64,000 nucleotides of DNA from Dechloromonas agitata is5 (GTDB taxonomy: Bacteria > Pseudomonadota > Gammaproteobacteria > Burkholderiales > Rhodocyclaceae). Under the pieces are notes generated by a model. The model was not told the DNA's origin. It searched no databases and was given only the letters and a program-made list of their open reading frames with translations. Made by a program: the position numbers and the translations under genes. Below are positions 55,330 through 62,441 of the stretch, in pieces. Each line of letters starts with the position of its first letter. Position 1 is the first letter of the stretch. The stretch lies in assembly GCF_000519045.1 (NCBI RefSeq), contig NZ_KI912532.1:3215867-3279866 (forward strand), given 5' to 3'.

Positions 55330-56583
55330 TCAATCTATGGAGCCAACAGCAACGCGTTGGGAAATTGCTCGATCAATTAACGATTTTACCGTTGACGAAA
55401 CTCCATTAAATTTAAATCGACTCATAAACGATATTGCTCCAACTTCAACAAACAATTTTGCAATTAATTCATCTGCGAAACTACTTGAAATAAGTTCAAC
55501 GTCTGAAAAGTCAATAATCACAGGATAGTTTGGACACATCTTTGCGAGGTTCAATAGCTTCTTCCGGAGTGGTGTTCCTGCTACACGACTACCGAAGGAG
55601 TTTGACTCCTCAGATACTTTAAAAATTATTGAGTCCTCAACAGGGTGCTCATAGTATTTTTCAATATGATCCAAAGGTGAATACTTTTTTCCATCAAACC
55701 TTAAAGCTTCCTCCAGCAAGTGAGGGACCGAAAAGTCGATTTCGGCGACAACTAATGTGCCTTCATAGGGAACTTTCTCCGTATTTATGCGGAGACCAGT
55801 GCGCTCGCTATAGGAAAGTTTTCCGTAACCGGACTCCAATTGAAACTTCCCTTTACTTCCACTGCATATCTGATAACTGCCAAAGAGTCCATTGCCTTGC
55901 CCTATTGCTTTGTCTCTTGTGACGCCCTCGCGAATTGCATTGTCAAGAGCATCTGCATCGGAAGAAATATTTTTATGCCCTTCCCTTAGGGAGGCTGGAA
56001 TTCCAATTCCTGCGTCGGCGACCATAAACAAAAGGCGCTTGGATTTGCTTTGGAATGTTGAAACTTGGACAAATCCACCAACAGGGGATTGTGAATGAAC
56101 CAAAACGTTATCTGTTAACTCGTTTATTGACCATTCAAGAGCGGCAAAGTCGTTTCTCTCCAAATCTGGTATGGCACCAAGAATTGCATTGGCAATTCTA
56201 TTGACGGCCTTGAATTGTTCATCTGTTGTTCTGTACTGAGTGGCTGGAACTTGTGTATGGCCACGGAAATTTGATGTCTCAAACTGCTTTGGTGAAATAA
56301 TATTTGCCCAATTTGAATTTATGAACAATCGCTTGAGTTTTTCATTATTCGGAAGAGTTAGCTGTGTTTCAATCTGTGCAAATTGAAGCCTTGAAACTTG
56401 TGCGCACAAAGCTAACATTGGTGCCGGGAGTGCCGCAGTACACTCGCTAAAATCAAATTTAATTTCCTGATAACCAGCATTCTGAACTGTTTGATGAATT
56501 GCTGCCAAGGGTCGGTGTAAATCAGAAATCGTGAATTCACCTTCAAATACAATACTGTTTTCAGATCTGTATATGCTTGACAT
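55330..56583 (-). CDS. GHKL ATPase with STAS-like domains
   Basis: 417 residues in visibly AT-rich DNA. Residues 1-110 resemble a STAS-like fold (IKFDFSECTAALPAPMLALC). Residues 120-285 are an HSP90/histidine-kinase ATPase: N box E154-N159 (EWSINELTDNV), G1 VADAGIGIP at 188-196 and G2 GQGNGLFG at 228-235. The C-terminus (about 310-410) is STAS-like of the DUF4325 type (VIIDFSDVELISSSFADELI). There is no phosphoacceptor His or receiver, so it is not a classical kinase; SpoIIAB/RsbW-type anti-sigma switching or a defence role are options. AGGA sits 7 nt before the ATG. It stands alone in the island. Confidence 0.75.
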   Translation of the reverse strand: MSSIYRSENSIVFEGEFTISDLHRPLAAIHQTVQNAGYQEIKFDFSECTAALPAPMLALCAQVSRLQFAQIETQLTLPNNEKLKRLFINSNWANIISPKQFETSNFRGHTQVPATQYRTTDEQFKAVNRIANAILGAIPDLERNDFAALEWSINELTDNVLVHSQSPVGGFVQVSTFQSKSKRLLFMVADAGIGIPASLREGHKNISSDADALDNAIREGVTRDKAIGQGNGLFGSYQICSGSKGKFQLESGYGKLSYSERTGLRINTEKVPYEGTLVVAEIDFSVPHLLEEALRFDGKKYSPLDHIEKYYEHPVEDSIIFKVSEESNSFGSRVAGTPLRKKLLNLAKMCPNYPVIIDFSDVELISSSFADELIAKLFVEVGAISFMSRFKFNGVSSTVKSLIDRAISQRVAVGSID

Positions 56584-56736
56584 AAATATCCTGCTATTTT
56601 CAAATCAATCTCTGAATCAAAGGAAGTTAGAGAAGGTAGGCTTGCGTCTCTTTAGAGGCTTCGCTGAACGCTAACAGCGTATCCGCACCAATGTGGATGT
56701 CCGCTTTGGGCCTTACCACTCGTGGCCGATTGTTGT

Positions 56737-56759
56737 CCCCCGTCCATGTAACACGGGGG
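56737..56759. other. GC-rich 7-bp hairpin in a 229-bp intergenic gap
   Basis: CCCCCGT (56737-56743) and ACGGGGG (56753-56759) form a stem with a 9-nt loop. No T-run follows on either strand, so terminator function is weak at best. The surrounding gap (56584-56812) has no supported gene. Confidence 0.4.
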
Positions 56760-56812
56760 GCTATAGATACATCGGTAAAAAATAAACTTCACGGAATCCG
56801 CACCGGCCGTCT

Positions 56813-57352
56813 TTAAGGCTTTGCTTGTATTGCGACGAGTGATGGCTCGACGTTGCCACGCATCGCAGATGCAATCACACCGCACACCTCAACGGGTGAG
56901 TAAGTATGTTGTGCAGGGAAGAACACCAGCGGCAACCCAGCCTTCTTGCAGACATCTTCCAGAAATTGATCACGGCCCTTCCGAGCCTCTTGGGCATGCG
57001 ATTTGTCGTTCAATTCAACAGCGCAGACTGGCTTGAGGTCGCTTGGGCTGCACAAGACAAAATCAAAGTGCTTGGCGTTGATACGATTGAATGCGCGCTG
57101 CCAAACGGATTTCGACTTTCCTTTTTCGACACCGATCACATCGGCCACGCGCACTTTGCCGAAAACACGGAAATCCGAGCCCACGGACTGATCTAGCACG
57201 CCGAGAAACGAGCGTTCTGCTGGTGTGAACAATCGGTCACCCACGACATAAGGCAATTCGACTTCCTGCCCAGATGAAGATTGGTTGCGGCGCTTGAGCG
57301 CAAAAAAGCCAATAACAATGAGCACGAAGATGAGAAGCGGCAACCAACGCAT
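56813..57352 (-). CDS. Membrane-anchored DUF2726 protein
   Basis: 179 residues from the ATG at 57352 (MRWLPLLIFVLIVIGFFALK); the open frame upstream of it overlaps a strong hairpin and is not used. One N-terminal membrane helix is followed by a DUF2726-type domain: LFTPAERSFLGVLDQ, DFVLCSPSDLKPVCAVELNDKSH and DVCKKAGLPLVFFPAQHTYS. The D...ExxxK-like spacing recalls restriction-endonuclease-fold nucleases, but activity is not shown. Divergent from the ribbon-helix-helix gene; it may belong to the mobile element. Confidence 0.75.
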   Translation of the reverse strand: MRWLPLLIFVLIVIGFFALKRRNQSSSGQEVELPYVVGDRLFTPAERSFLGVLDQSVGSDFRVFGKVRVADVIGVEKGKSKSVWQRAFNRINAKHFDFVLCSPSDLKPVCAVELNDKSHAQEARKGRDQFLEDVCKKAGLPLVFFPAQHTYSPVEVCGVIASAMRGNVEPSLVAIQAKP

Positions 57353-57430
57353 TGAGCATCCTATGACTTGAAAATCGAAATAGGACAAAAGACTACCCCG
57401 TTTGCATTCCGTGCTCAAGGAAAAATCCTC

Positions 57431-57490
57431 AAAAAGCTGATGGCAGAACGTACCGCGCGCGATGCGCGGGCGTACCGCCATCAGCCTTTT
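57431..57490. repeat. Long interrupted palindrome upstream of the Rep module
   Basis: Outer arms GCTGATGGC (57436-57444) and GCCATCAGC (57477-57485) are extended by A and T runs. Inside are GTAC/GTAC and CGCGC-GAT-GCGCG (57456-57468). The nested structure could be a rolling-circle origin hairpin or a bidirectional terminator; on the - strand it is followed by TTTTT. Confidence 0.6.
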
Positions 57491-57501
57491 GGAGTGCTAC
57501 G

Positions 57502-57530
57502 TTGACATGGGTTACGCCGTGGGTTACGTT
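57502..57530 (+). promoter_or_regulatory. Promoter with overlapping tandem operator for the ribbon-helix-helix gene
   Basis: A perfect -35 TTGACA (57502-57507) is followed after 17 nt by a weak -10 TACGTT (57525-57530). The spacer is filled by two copies of TGGGTTACG with a 12-bp period (57508-57516 and 57520-57528). Tandem repeats over a promoter just ahead of a ribbon-helix-helix gene suggest autorepression. Confidence 0.45.
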
Positions 57531-57563
57531 TACATCCCATCAGTAACCAAAGTGGTGGGACAT

Positions 57564-57914
57564 ATGGAAAACGAACGTTACGTACCAACAAAGGCAGAAT
57601 TCCTCGCTGACCTCATCCAAGGGAGCGCGACTTATCAATCCACAATGGCATCGGTACAGCGTAGTCATCGCTTTCCACTGCATATCTTTGTACAGATCGA
57701 AAACATGGCACGCATGGGCGACGTTCCGGTTTCTTTGATCATCAACCAGTTGCTGGAATGTGGCTTGGAATCCGTATACAACGAGTTACCGGAAGAGCGT
57801 GCCCGAGAACTAGGCCGCTTGTCGAAAGAGCAACTAGAACGAAAGACGGTTACGGAAACTGTTGAAGTGAAGAATGTTCGCGTTGCTAAGACCAAGGTGC
57901 AGCGCAGCAAGTAA
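57564..57914 (+). CDS. Small ribbon-helix-helix-like DNA-binding protein
   Basis: 116 residues from the ATG at 57564 (MENERYVPTKAEF), preceded by GGTGGGA; the frame is open 34 codons upstream but that part covers the promoter and palindrome. Residues 36-72 (RFPLHIFVQIENMARMGDVP then SLIINQLLECGLESV) have the strand-helix-helix pattern of Arc/CopG proteins. The C-terminal 40 residues are highly charged and end in a basic tail. Ten bases separate it from the Rep gene, so it is probably the copy-number or replication regulator. The fold call is by pattern only. Confidence 0.62.
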   Translation: MENERYVPTKAEFLADLIQGSATYQSTMASVQRSHRFPLHIFVQIENMARMGDVPVSLIINQLLECGLESVYNELPEERARELGRLSKEQLERKTVTETVEVKNVRVAKTKVQRSK

Positions 57915-57923
57915 GCACAACTG

Positions 57924-58997
57924 ATGAAGCTAGCCAATCTTCTCCACGGCCACGACACCATCGAGTGCGCGTACTACCTCGCACCGCTTCCTGAGTGTTC
58001 GCTCAACTATGAGCAACTGGCCGTCGAGAAAGAAAACCTCCGTCTAGCCAAAGTCCGTCGCCCCTTAGCGATCAAACTCGGCAACGAGGAATTTCTACTG
58101 GCTGCAAACGGCACCAAAAGCGGCTATCCGTTCCTGATCGAGAACGACTGTTTCAGCATTCAGTTCGGCGAGTTCAACAAACCCAATTTCTTCGTCACCT
58201 TCCGCAGCTTCGCCTTGTGGCAATTCGGGGCGCTGGCTTTGCATCGGCGCTTTCTGGCGTGGGCGGCCTCGGTCGGCTTTTCGACCTTCCAACCCGAACG
58301 CCTGTCACGGGTCGATTTCACCTTCGACTACCAGATCGACGCGATTGATTTCGATGAGGACAGCTTTGTCACCTCATCCACCAAAGACAAACAGTTCCGC
58401 AAGAACCGAAAAGTGCAGACCTTCGGCTTCGGTGAAGGCGATGTCGTGCTGCGGGTCTATAACAAGGTCGATGAAATCACCGAGAAAAGCGCCAAAACGT
58501 GGTTCTTCGATCTGTGGGGCTGCGCCGAGAATGTTTGGCGCATCGAGTGGCAGATTCGTAAAACGTGGCTCCGTACCTTCGGCATCCAGACCTTTGCCGA
58601 TCTGACCGAACGCCAAGGCGATCTGCTGCGCGTACTGGTCAACGACCACACCCGATTGCATATCCCGACCGACGACAGCAACCGCTCCCGCTGGCCGATT
58701 CATCCCCTGTGGGCCGACCTGCAAAGCCGAGTCGCCGAAATGGACGGTTTGGGCATCCTCAAGGAACTCGATCCGCTGGCCTTGCTGGAAGAACGCGAAA
58801 CCCGGATGGCGATCAGTATCTACGGCTATCTCAAACGGCTCGGGGCGATTCAGGGCATTAAGCGCAAAACCGCCGAAATCGGCTTCGAGGAAAGCCTCGC
58901 CTTCCTGCAGAAGAAGCTTACCCGGATTCACGATGAATTCGCGTGGGACAACGATGTACGCCGCCGTTACGACGAAATGAGGCTCGGGCAATGGTAA
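57924..58997 (+). CDS. Rolling-circle replication initiator (Rep_trans/PF02486-like)
   Basis: 357 residues. The motif SRVDFTFDY at 128-136 and the later QTFGFGEGDVVLRVYNK (165-181), followed by WRIEWQIRK, match the R-x-D...D, T-x-x-x-G...V-R-x-Y-x-K and E-x-Q/R pattern of Rep_trans initiators of plasmids and filamentous phages, with Tyr179 a candidate nicking residue. It should nick a double-strand origin; the palindromes at 57.43 and 59.41 kb are candidates. The stop overlaps the ATG of the next small gene. Confidence 0.75.
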   Translation: MKLANLLHGHDTIECAYYLAPLPECSLNYEQLAVEKENLRLAKVRRPLAIKLGNEEFLLAANGTKSGYPFLIENDCFSIQFGEFNKPNFFVTFRSFALWQFGALALHRRFLAWAASVGFSTFQPERLSRVDFTFDYQIDAIDFDEDSFVTSSTKDKQFRKNRKVQTFGFGEGDVVLRVYNKVDEITEKSAKTWFFDLWGCAENVWRIEWQIRKTWLRTFGIQTFADLTERQGDLLRVLVNDHTRLHIPTDDSNRSRWPIHPLWADLQSRVAEMDGLGILKELDPLALLEERETRMAISIYGYLKRLGAIQGIKRKTAEIGFEESLAFLQKKLTRIHDEFAWDNDVRRRYDEMRLGQW

Positions 58998-59227
58998 CGC
59001 CGCTTACCGAAGCCATCATGAAGCTGGTCATGTGCCGTATCGGGCGCATCCTCGATGCCGCTGCCGTGGGGATGCCGACACCGAACCAGCATCATGCGTA
59101 TCGAAAGATCGTTCTCAACGAATTTGGAAACCAAGGCTTCCTACCGGAATTGGAAGCCTTGTTGCAGCAACAAGGGCAGGACAGGAACGGGCAGGCCAAG
59201 ACCGCAGGAAAGGAGGTGCCACGATGA
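58991..59227 (+). CDS. Small hypothetical protein of the Rep module
   Basis: 78 residues from the ATG at 58991, overlapping the rep stop by 7 bp, so translationally coupled. MVTPLTEAIMKLVMCRIGRIL starts amphipathic, and the C-terminal third is Gln/Lys-rich (LEALLQQQGQDRNGQ). No family recognised. Its position immediately after rep is like the small accessory genes of rolling-circle elements and filamentous phages. Confidence 0.55.
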   Translation: MVTPLTEAIMKLVMCRIGRILDAAAVGMPTPNQHHAYRKIVLNEFGNQGFLPELEALLQQQGQDRNGQAKTAGKEVPR

Positions 59228-59374
59228 GTGCGCGAACAATCCACGATCCACCGGGTTCTGTCCGACGACTTTGTACCCCCTAAACCGCCACATGAGGAAA
59301 TCGCATTGATCGCTTCGGTATTCGATGAACTGCTCCTGTTGGTGCAGCGGTTGGACGATAGCGAGGACGATTGA
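59228..59374 (+). CDS. Possible 48-residue acidic protein
   Basis: A GTG at 59228 directly follows the upstream TGA and opens a 48-codon frame (VREQSTIHRVLSDDFVPPKP onward, ending RLDDSEDD). A very strong ribosome site (AAAGGAGGTG ending at about 59217) lies upstream, but its spacing favours an ATG at 59224 in another frame that stops after 19 codons. The product therefore remains uncertain. No family recognised. Confidence 0.35.
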   Translation: MREQSTIHRVLSDDFVPPKPPHEEIALIASVFDELLLLVQRLDDSEDD

Positions 59375-59411
59375 GCAACCAGAGAGCCGCATTCGGCATG
59401 CAGACCAATAA

Positions 59412-59483
59412 AAGCGGGCGGGATGGCCTGTCAAGGCTGGTTCCACCACCGCAGGCTGCCTTGACAGGCCATCCTGCTCGCTT
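59412..59483. repeat. 25-bp inverted repeat between the Rep module and the recombinase
   Basis: The left arm (59412-59436) and right arm (59459-59483) pair over 25 bp with two mismatches around the shared core GGATGGCCTGTCAAGG / CCTTGACAGGCCATCC, leaving a 22-nt loop. No clear T-run follows. It could be a replication origin, a recombination site or an RNA structure upstream of the recombinase start at 59530. Confidence 0.75.
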
Positions 59484-59529
59484 ATAACCCTGCAGGCCGG
59501 GTGCGGCGGTGTATCCACGGAGGAAGATC

Positions 59530-61146
59530 ATGGCAGTTGCCCTTTATGCTCGGGTATCCACGGTAAAGCAGGCCGAGAAGGATTTATCCATTCCCGACCA
59601 GATACGGCAGATGCAGGACTGGTGCGCCGCACAGGGCTATGCCGTCGCTGAAACCTACATCGAACCCGGTGCCTCAGCCACCGATGACCGTCGCCCGGTA
59701 TTCCAGCAGATGATCGCCGAGGCCACCCAAAAGCCGTCACCCTTTGAAGCCATCATCGTGCACAGCTTGTCGCGATTCTTCCGTGATGCTTTGGAGTTCG
59801 CCCTCTATGAGCGTGATCTCAAAAAGGCCGGGGTTCGGCTGATCTCGATCACCCAGCAGACCAGCGACGATCCCTCCGGCGAGATGGCCCGCAAAATCTT
59901 CTCCATCTTCGATGAGTACCAGAGCAAGGAGAACGGCAAGCATACGCTGCGCGCCATGAAGGAGAATGCCCGGCAAGGCTACTGGAACGGTTCGCGGCCT
60001 CCCTTTGGCTACAAGACCGTCGAAGCGGAAAAGTTCGGCAACAAGGGCAAGCGCAAACAACGGCTGGCGATCGATCCTGCTGAAGCGGGTTTAGTTAAGC
60101 GCATCTTCGAGTTGTACATGAATGGCAAAGGTGATGGCCCGATGGGAGCCAAACAGATTGCCAGCTACCTGAATGAATCCGGGCGTAAGCATCGGGCCTC
60201 CAGCTGGACCCGGAGCCGGGTGCATGAAGTGCTGTCGAACCGCACCTATATGGGCGAGTTCTATTTCAATCGAATGGAAGACAAGACCAAACGAGCCAAG
60301 CCGGAATCCGAGTGGATTCTGCTCAAGGTTGAGCCGATCATCGAGGCGGAACAGTTCAACGCGGTACAGGAACGCAAAGCCTCGCGCAGCTTTGACAAGG
60401 TGGCACCGAGCATCATTGGCTCCGATACCTTGCTCACTGGCATCATCAAGTGCGGCTGCTGCAATTCGGGCATGACTACGGCCACCGGCAAAGGTGGGCG
60501 CTATCGTTATTACAAGTGCAACACACGCATTGCCAAGCACATCAACCATTGCAGCAATCCCGCCGTGTCGATGCCGAAAATGGATGCCGCGGTGCTGGAT
60601 GTGCTGGCCGACAAGCTCTTCACGCCGGAGCGGGTGAAAGACATTCTTAGCCAACTGCAGAAGCAACTCAAAAACGCCAAGGCCACAGAAGCCGACGAGA
60701 TCAAAGTCCTGCAGGATGAACTCAAGGAACTCGAACAGCGCAGCGAACGGCTATTCGAAGCGGTTGAAAAAGGTGTTCTACCGCTTGATGCTCACTTGCA
60801 ACAGCGTAGCCATCGGATTCAGGCGAGAAGGCAGGAAGTGCTGACGCAGATGGCCGGTTACAAGCGCCGCCAGCAAATGCCGACGATCAAGCCAAAACAG
60901 ATTGACCTGTTCTGCCAAGCCTTGCGCATGAAGCTGAAAGAAGGAAAGCCGGGATTTGCCAAGCAGTATCTGCGATACTTTGTCAGCGAAATTCGCGTGA
61001 CCGGCAATCAGGTGGTGATGACTGGCAGTAATGCAGCCTTGGCTGCGGCCATCGCAGAAACAAAAAAGGGCACCTCTTGCGAAGTGCCCAAATCTGTATT
61101 CGGTTGGCTCCCCGACCTGGGCTCGAACCAGGGACCTACGGATTAA
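59530..61146 (+). CDS. Large serine recombinase (site-specific integrase)
   Basis: 538 residues from the ATG at 59530 with GGAGGA seven nt upstream. The resolvase domain has catalytic Ser10 (YARVSTVKQ) and VHSLSRFFRDALEF; the recombinase domain has ARQGYWNGSRPPFGY and SSWTRSRVHEVLSNRTYMG. A zinc ribbon (CGCCNSG, then YYKC and HINHCSN) and a coiled coil (about 390-450) follow. The last ~20 codons are chromosomal: they read antisense through the terminator and 3' half of tRNA-Asn (WLPDLGSNQGPTD), and the stop TAA overlaps the anticodon position. The native C-terminus is probably around the AETKKG segment. Confidence 0.93.
   Translation: MAVALYARVSTVKQAEKDLSIPDQIRQMQDWCAAQGYAVAETYIEPGASATDDRRPVFQQMIAEATQKPSPFEAIIVHSLSRFFRDALEFALYERDLKKAGVRLISITQQTSDDPSGEMARKIFSIFDEYQSKENGKHTLRAMKENARQGYWNGSRPPFGYKTVEAEKFGNKGKRKQRLAIDPAEAGLVKRIFELYMNGKGDGPMGAKQIASYLNESGRKHRASSWTRSRVHEVLSNRTYMGEFYFNRMEDKTKRAKPESEWILLKVEPIIEAEQFNAVQERKASRSFDKVAPSIIGSDTLLTGIIKCGCCNSGMTTATGKGGRYRYYKCNTRIAKHINHCSNPAVSMPKMDAAVLDVLADKLFTPERVKDILSQLQKQLKNAKATEADEIKVLQDELKELEQRSERLFEAVEKGVLPLDAHLQQRSHRIQARRQEVLTQMAGYKRRQQMPTIKPKQIDLFCQALRMKLKEGKPGFAKQYLRYFVSEIRVTGNQVVMTGSNAALAAAIAETKKGTSCEVPKSVFGWLPDLGSNQGPTD
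61062..61089 (-). terminator. Rho-independent terminator of tRNA-Asn
   Basis: GGGCAC (61068-61073) pairs with GTGCCC (61084-61089); on the - strand the hairpin is followed by six Ts (61062-61067). It lies 16 bp downstream of the tRNA 3' end, yet inside the open frame of the opposing recombinase. Confidence 0.85.
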
Positions 61147-61180
61147 CAGTCCGGCGCTCTACCGACTGAGCTATCGGGGA
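61105..61180 (-). tRNA. tRNA-Asn (GTT)
   Basis: 76 nt on the - strand with encoded CCA. The acceptor TCCCCGA (61180-61174) pairs with TCGGGGA (61115-61109), the discriminator is G, the anticodon is GTT (61147-61145), and the T-loop GGTTCGAGCC is canonical. The D-arm begins TAGCTCAGTCGGTAGAGC. It is intact and immediately adjoins the mobile element carrying the serine recombinase, tRNA genes being common integration sites. Confidence 0.97.
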
Positions 61181-61279
61181 ATCGGTACAGTCAGCATTTG
61201 CTGCCGACAGGGCGCGCATTATAACCAATTCCGGAAAAGCTGCAATGGTCGGCGTTTGCGGATTCCATCCGGTGCCGAT

Positions 61280-62179
61280 TCAGGCCTCGTCGGCTTCCCG
61301 GGACGCTGGCTCCGCCAGGCTCGCGGCGCGCTCGGCGCGAAGGGCGGGCGTTTCCAGGCTGATGCGGCCGAGGGTGCCGCTGCGGTAGTCAGTGAGCAGG
61401 ATGCCGGAAGCCTTTTCGAGGTCGAGTTCGCCGCCCCGCCCCTTGATGATGCAGCCGCGCTTCTTGGCGACGCCTTCGAGGACGGCGACAGCATCCAGAC
61501 CTTGCAGGTCGAAGCCGTAGCGGGCCTTGAGCAGGGCCGGATAGTGTTCGAGCAGGAAGCCGGCCAGCCAGGTGGCGACGTCCTCGCCGATGTAGGCGTT
61601 GACGCCGACGGCGTGGCTGGCGGCGAGCATCAGGCCGTCGATGGGATGGTCGATCTTAGGCCACAGCATGCCGGGGGTATCGTAGATCGTCAGGCGGTTG
61701 CTGATGTCGATGCGTTGCTGGCTCTTGGTGACGGCCGGCTGGTCACCGACGGCGGCAACCTTCTTCTTGACCAGGGCGTTCATCAGCGTCGATTTGCCGA
61801 CGTTGGGGATGCCCATGATCATCAGGCGCAGCGGCTTGACGGCGTCGTTGCGATGCGGCGCGAGCTTCTGGGCCAAGGCCGGAATCTTGGCCGCGTCGCC
61901 AGCCTTCTTGCAGGAGATGGCCACCGCCTTGACGTTCGGCTGGGCGTCGAAATAGGCCAGCCAGGCCTTGGTCGCTTCCGGGTCGGCCAGGTCGGCCTTG
62001 TTGAGCAGCTTGAGGCACGGGCGCTGGCGGAAGGTGCGCAGCTCGTGGATCATCGGGTTGCTGCTCGCCTGTGGCAGGCGGGCGTCGAGCACCTCGACCA
62101 CGACGTCGGCCACGGCCAGCGTTTCGGCGGCCTTCTTGCGGGCCGAGGTCATGTGGCCGGGATACCATTGGATGGACAT
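61280..62179 (-). CDS. ylqF: Circularly permuted GTPase, ribosome biogenesis (YlqF/RbgA-like)
   Basis: 299 residues from the ATG at 62179 (MSIQWYPGHMTSARKKA); the longer frame lies over moaD. The G motifs are in permuted order: NKADLAD (G4) first, then MGIPNVGKSTLMNAL (G1) and DTPGMLWPK (G3). The C-terminal helical domain is present. RbgA-type GTPases assist late 50S subunit assembly. A housekeeping gene marking the return to core genome right of the island. Confidence 0.95.
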   Translation of the reverse strand: MSIQWYPGHMTSARKKAAETLAVADVVVEVLDARLPQASSNPMIHELRTFRQRPCLKLLNKADLADPEATKAWLAYFDAQPNVKAVAISCKKAGDAAKIPALAQKLAPHRNDAVKPLRLMIMGIPNVGKSTLMNALVKKKVAAVGDQPAVTKSQQRIDISNRLTIYDTPGMLWPKIDHPIDGLMLAASHAVGVNAYIGEDVATWLAGFLLEHYPALLKARYGFDLQGLDAVAVLEGVAKKRGCIIKGRGGELDLEKASGILLTDYRSGTLGRISLETPALRAERAASLAEPASREADEA

Positions 62180-62192
62180 GCGTTTTCCTTGT

Positions 62193-62441
62193 TTAGCCGC
62201 CCGTGACGGGCGGGAAGAAGGCGATTTCGTCGCCATCCTGGATGGGTGCGTCGAGCTTCGCCATATCCTGATTGACGGCACAGCGCAGGTTCTTGGCGGT
62301 CGCCAGGGCGTCTCTGCCCTGCCCGACCAGCCAGTCGCGCAGACCGCCGACGGTTCGGATGTCAGCCGGCAGATCGATGCTTTCGCCCGGCATGCCGAGG
62401 CGTTCCTTGAGGCCAGCGAAGTAGAGAATCTTGACGCTCAT
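62193..62441 (-). CDS. moaD: Molybdopterin synthase sulfur-carrier subunit MoaD
   Basis: 82 residues with a ubiquitin-like beta-grasp fold (VKILYFAGLKERLGMPGESI) ending in the essential diglycine (PPVTGG) whose C-terminus is thiocarboxylated. It supplies sulfur to convert precursor Z (cPMP) to molybdopterin with MoaE, which is not in the window. The ATG overlaps the moeA stop. Confidence 0.95.
   Translation of the reverse strand: MSVKILYFAGLKERLGMPGESIDLPADIRTVGGLRDWLVGQGRDALATAKNLRCAVNQDMAKLDAPIQDGDEIAFFPPVTGG

Noticed and set aside
56652-56885. 77-codon - strand open frame between the GHKL/STAS and DUF2726 genes
   Set aside because: Overlaps the DUF2726 3' end, is Cys-rich without pattern and has no ribosome site.
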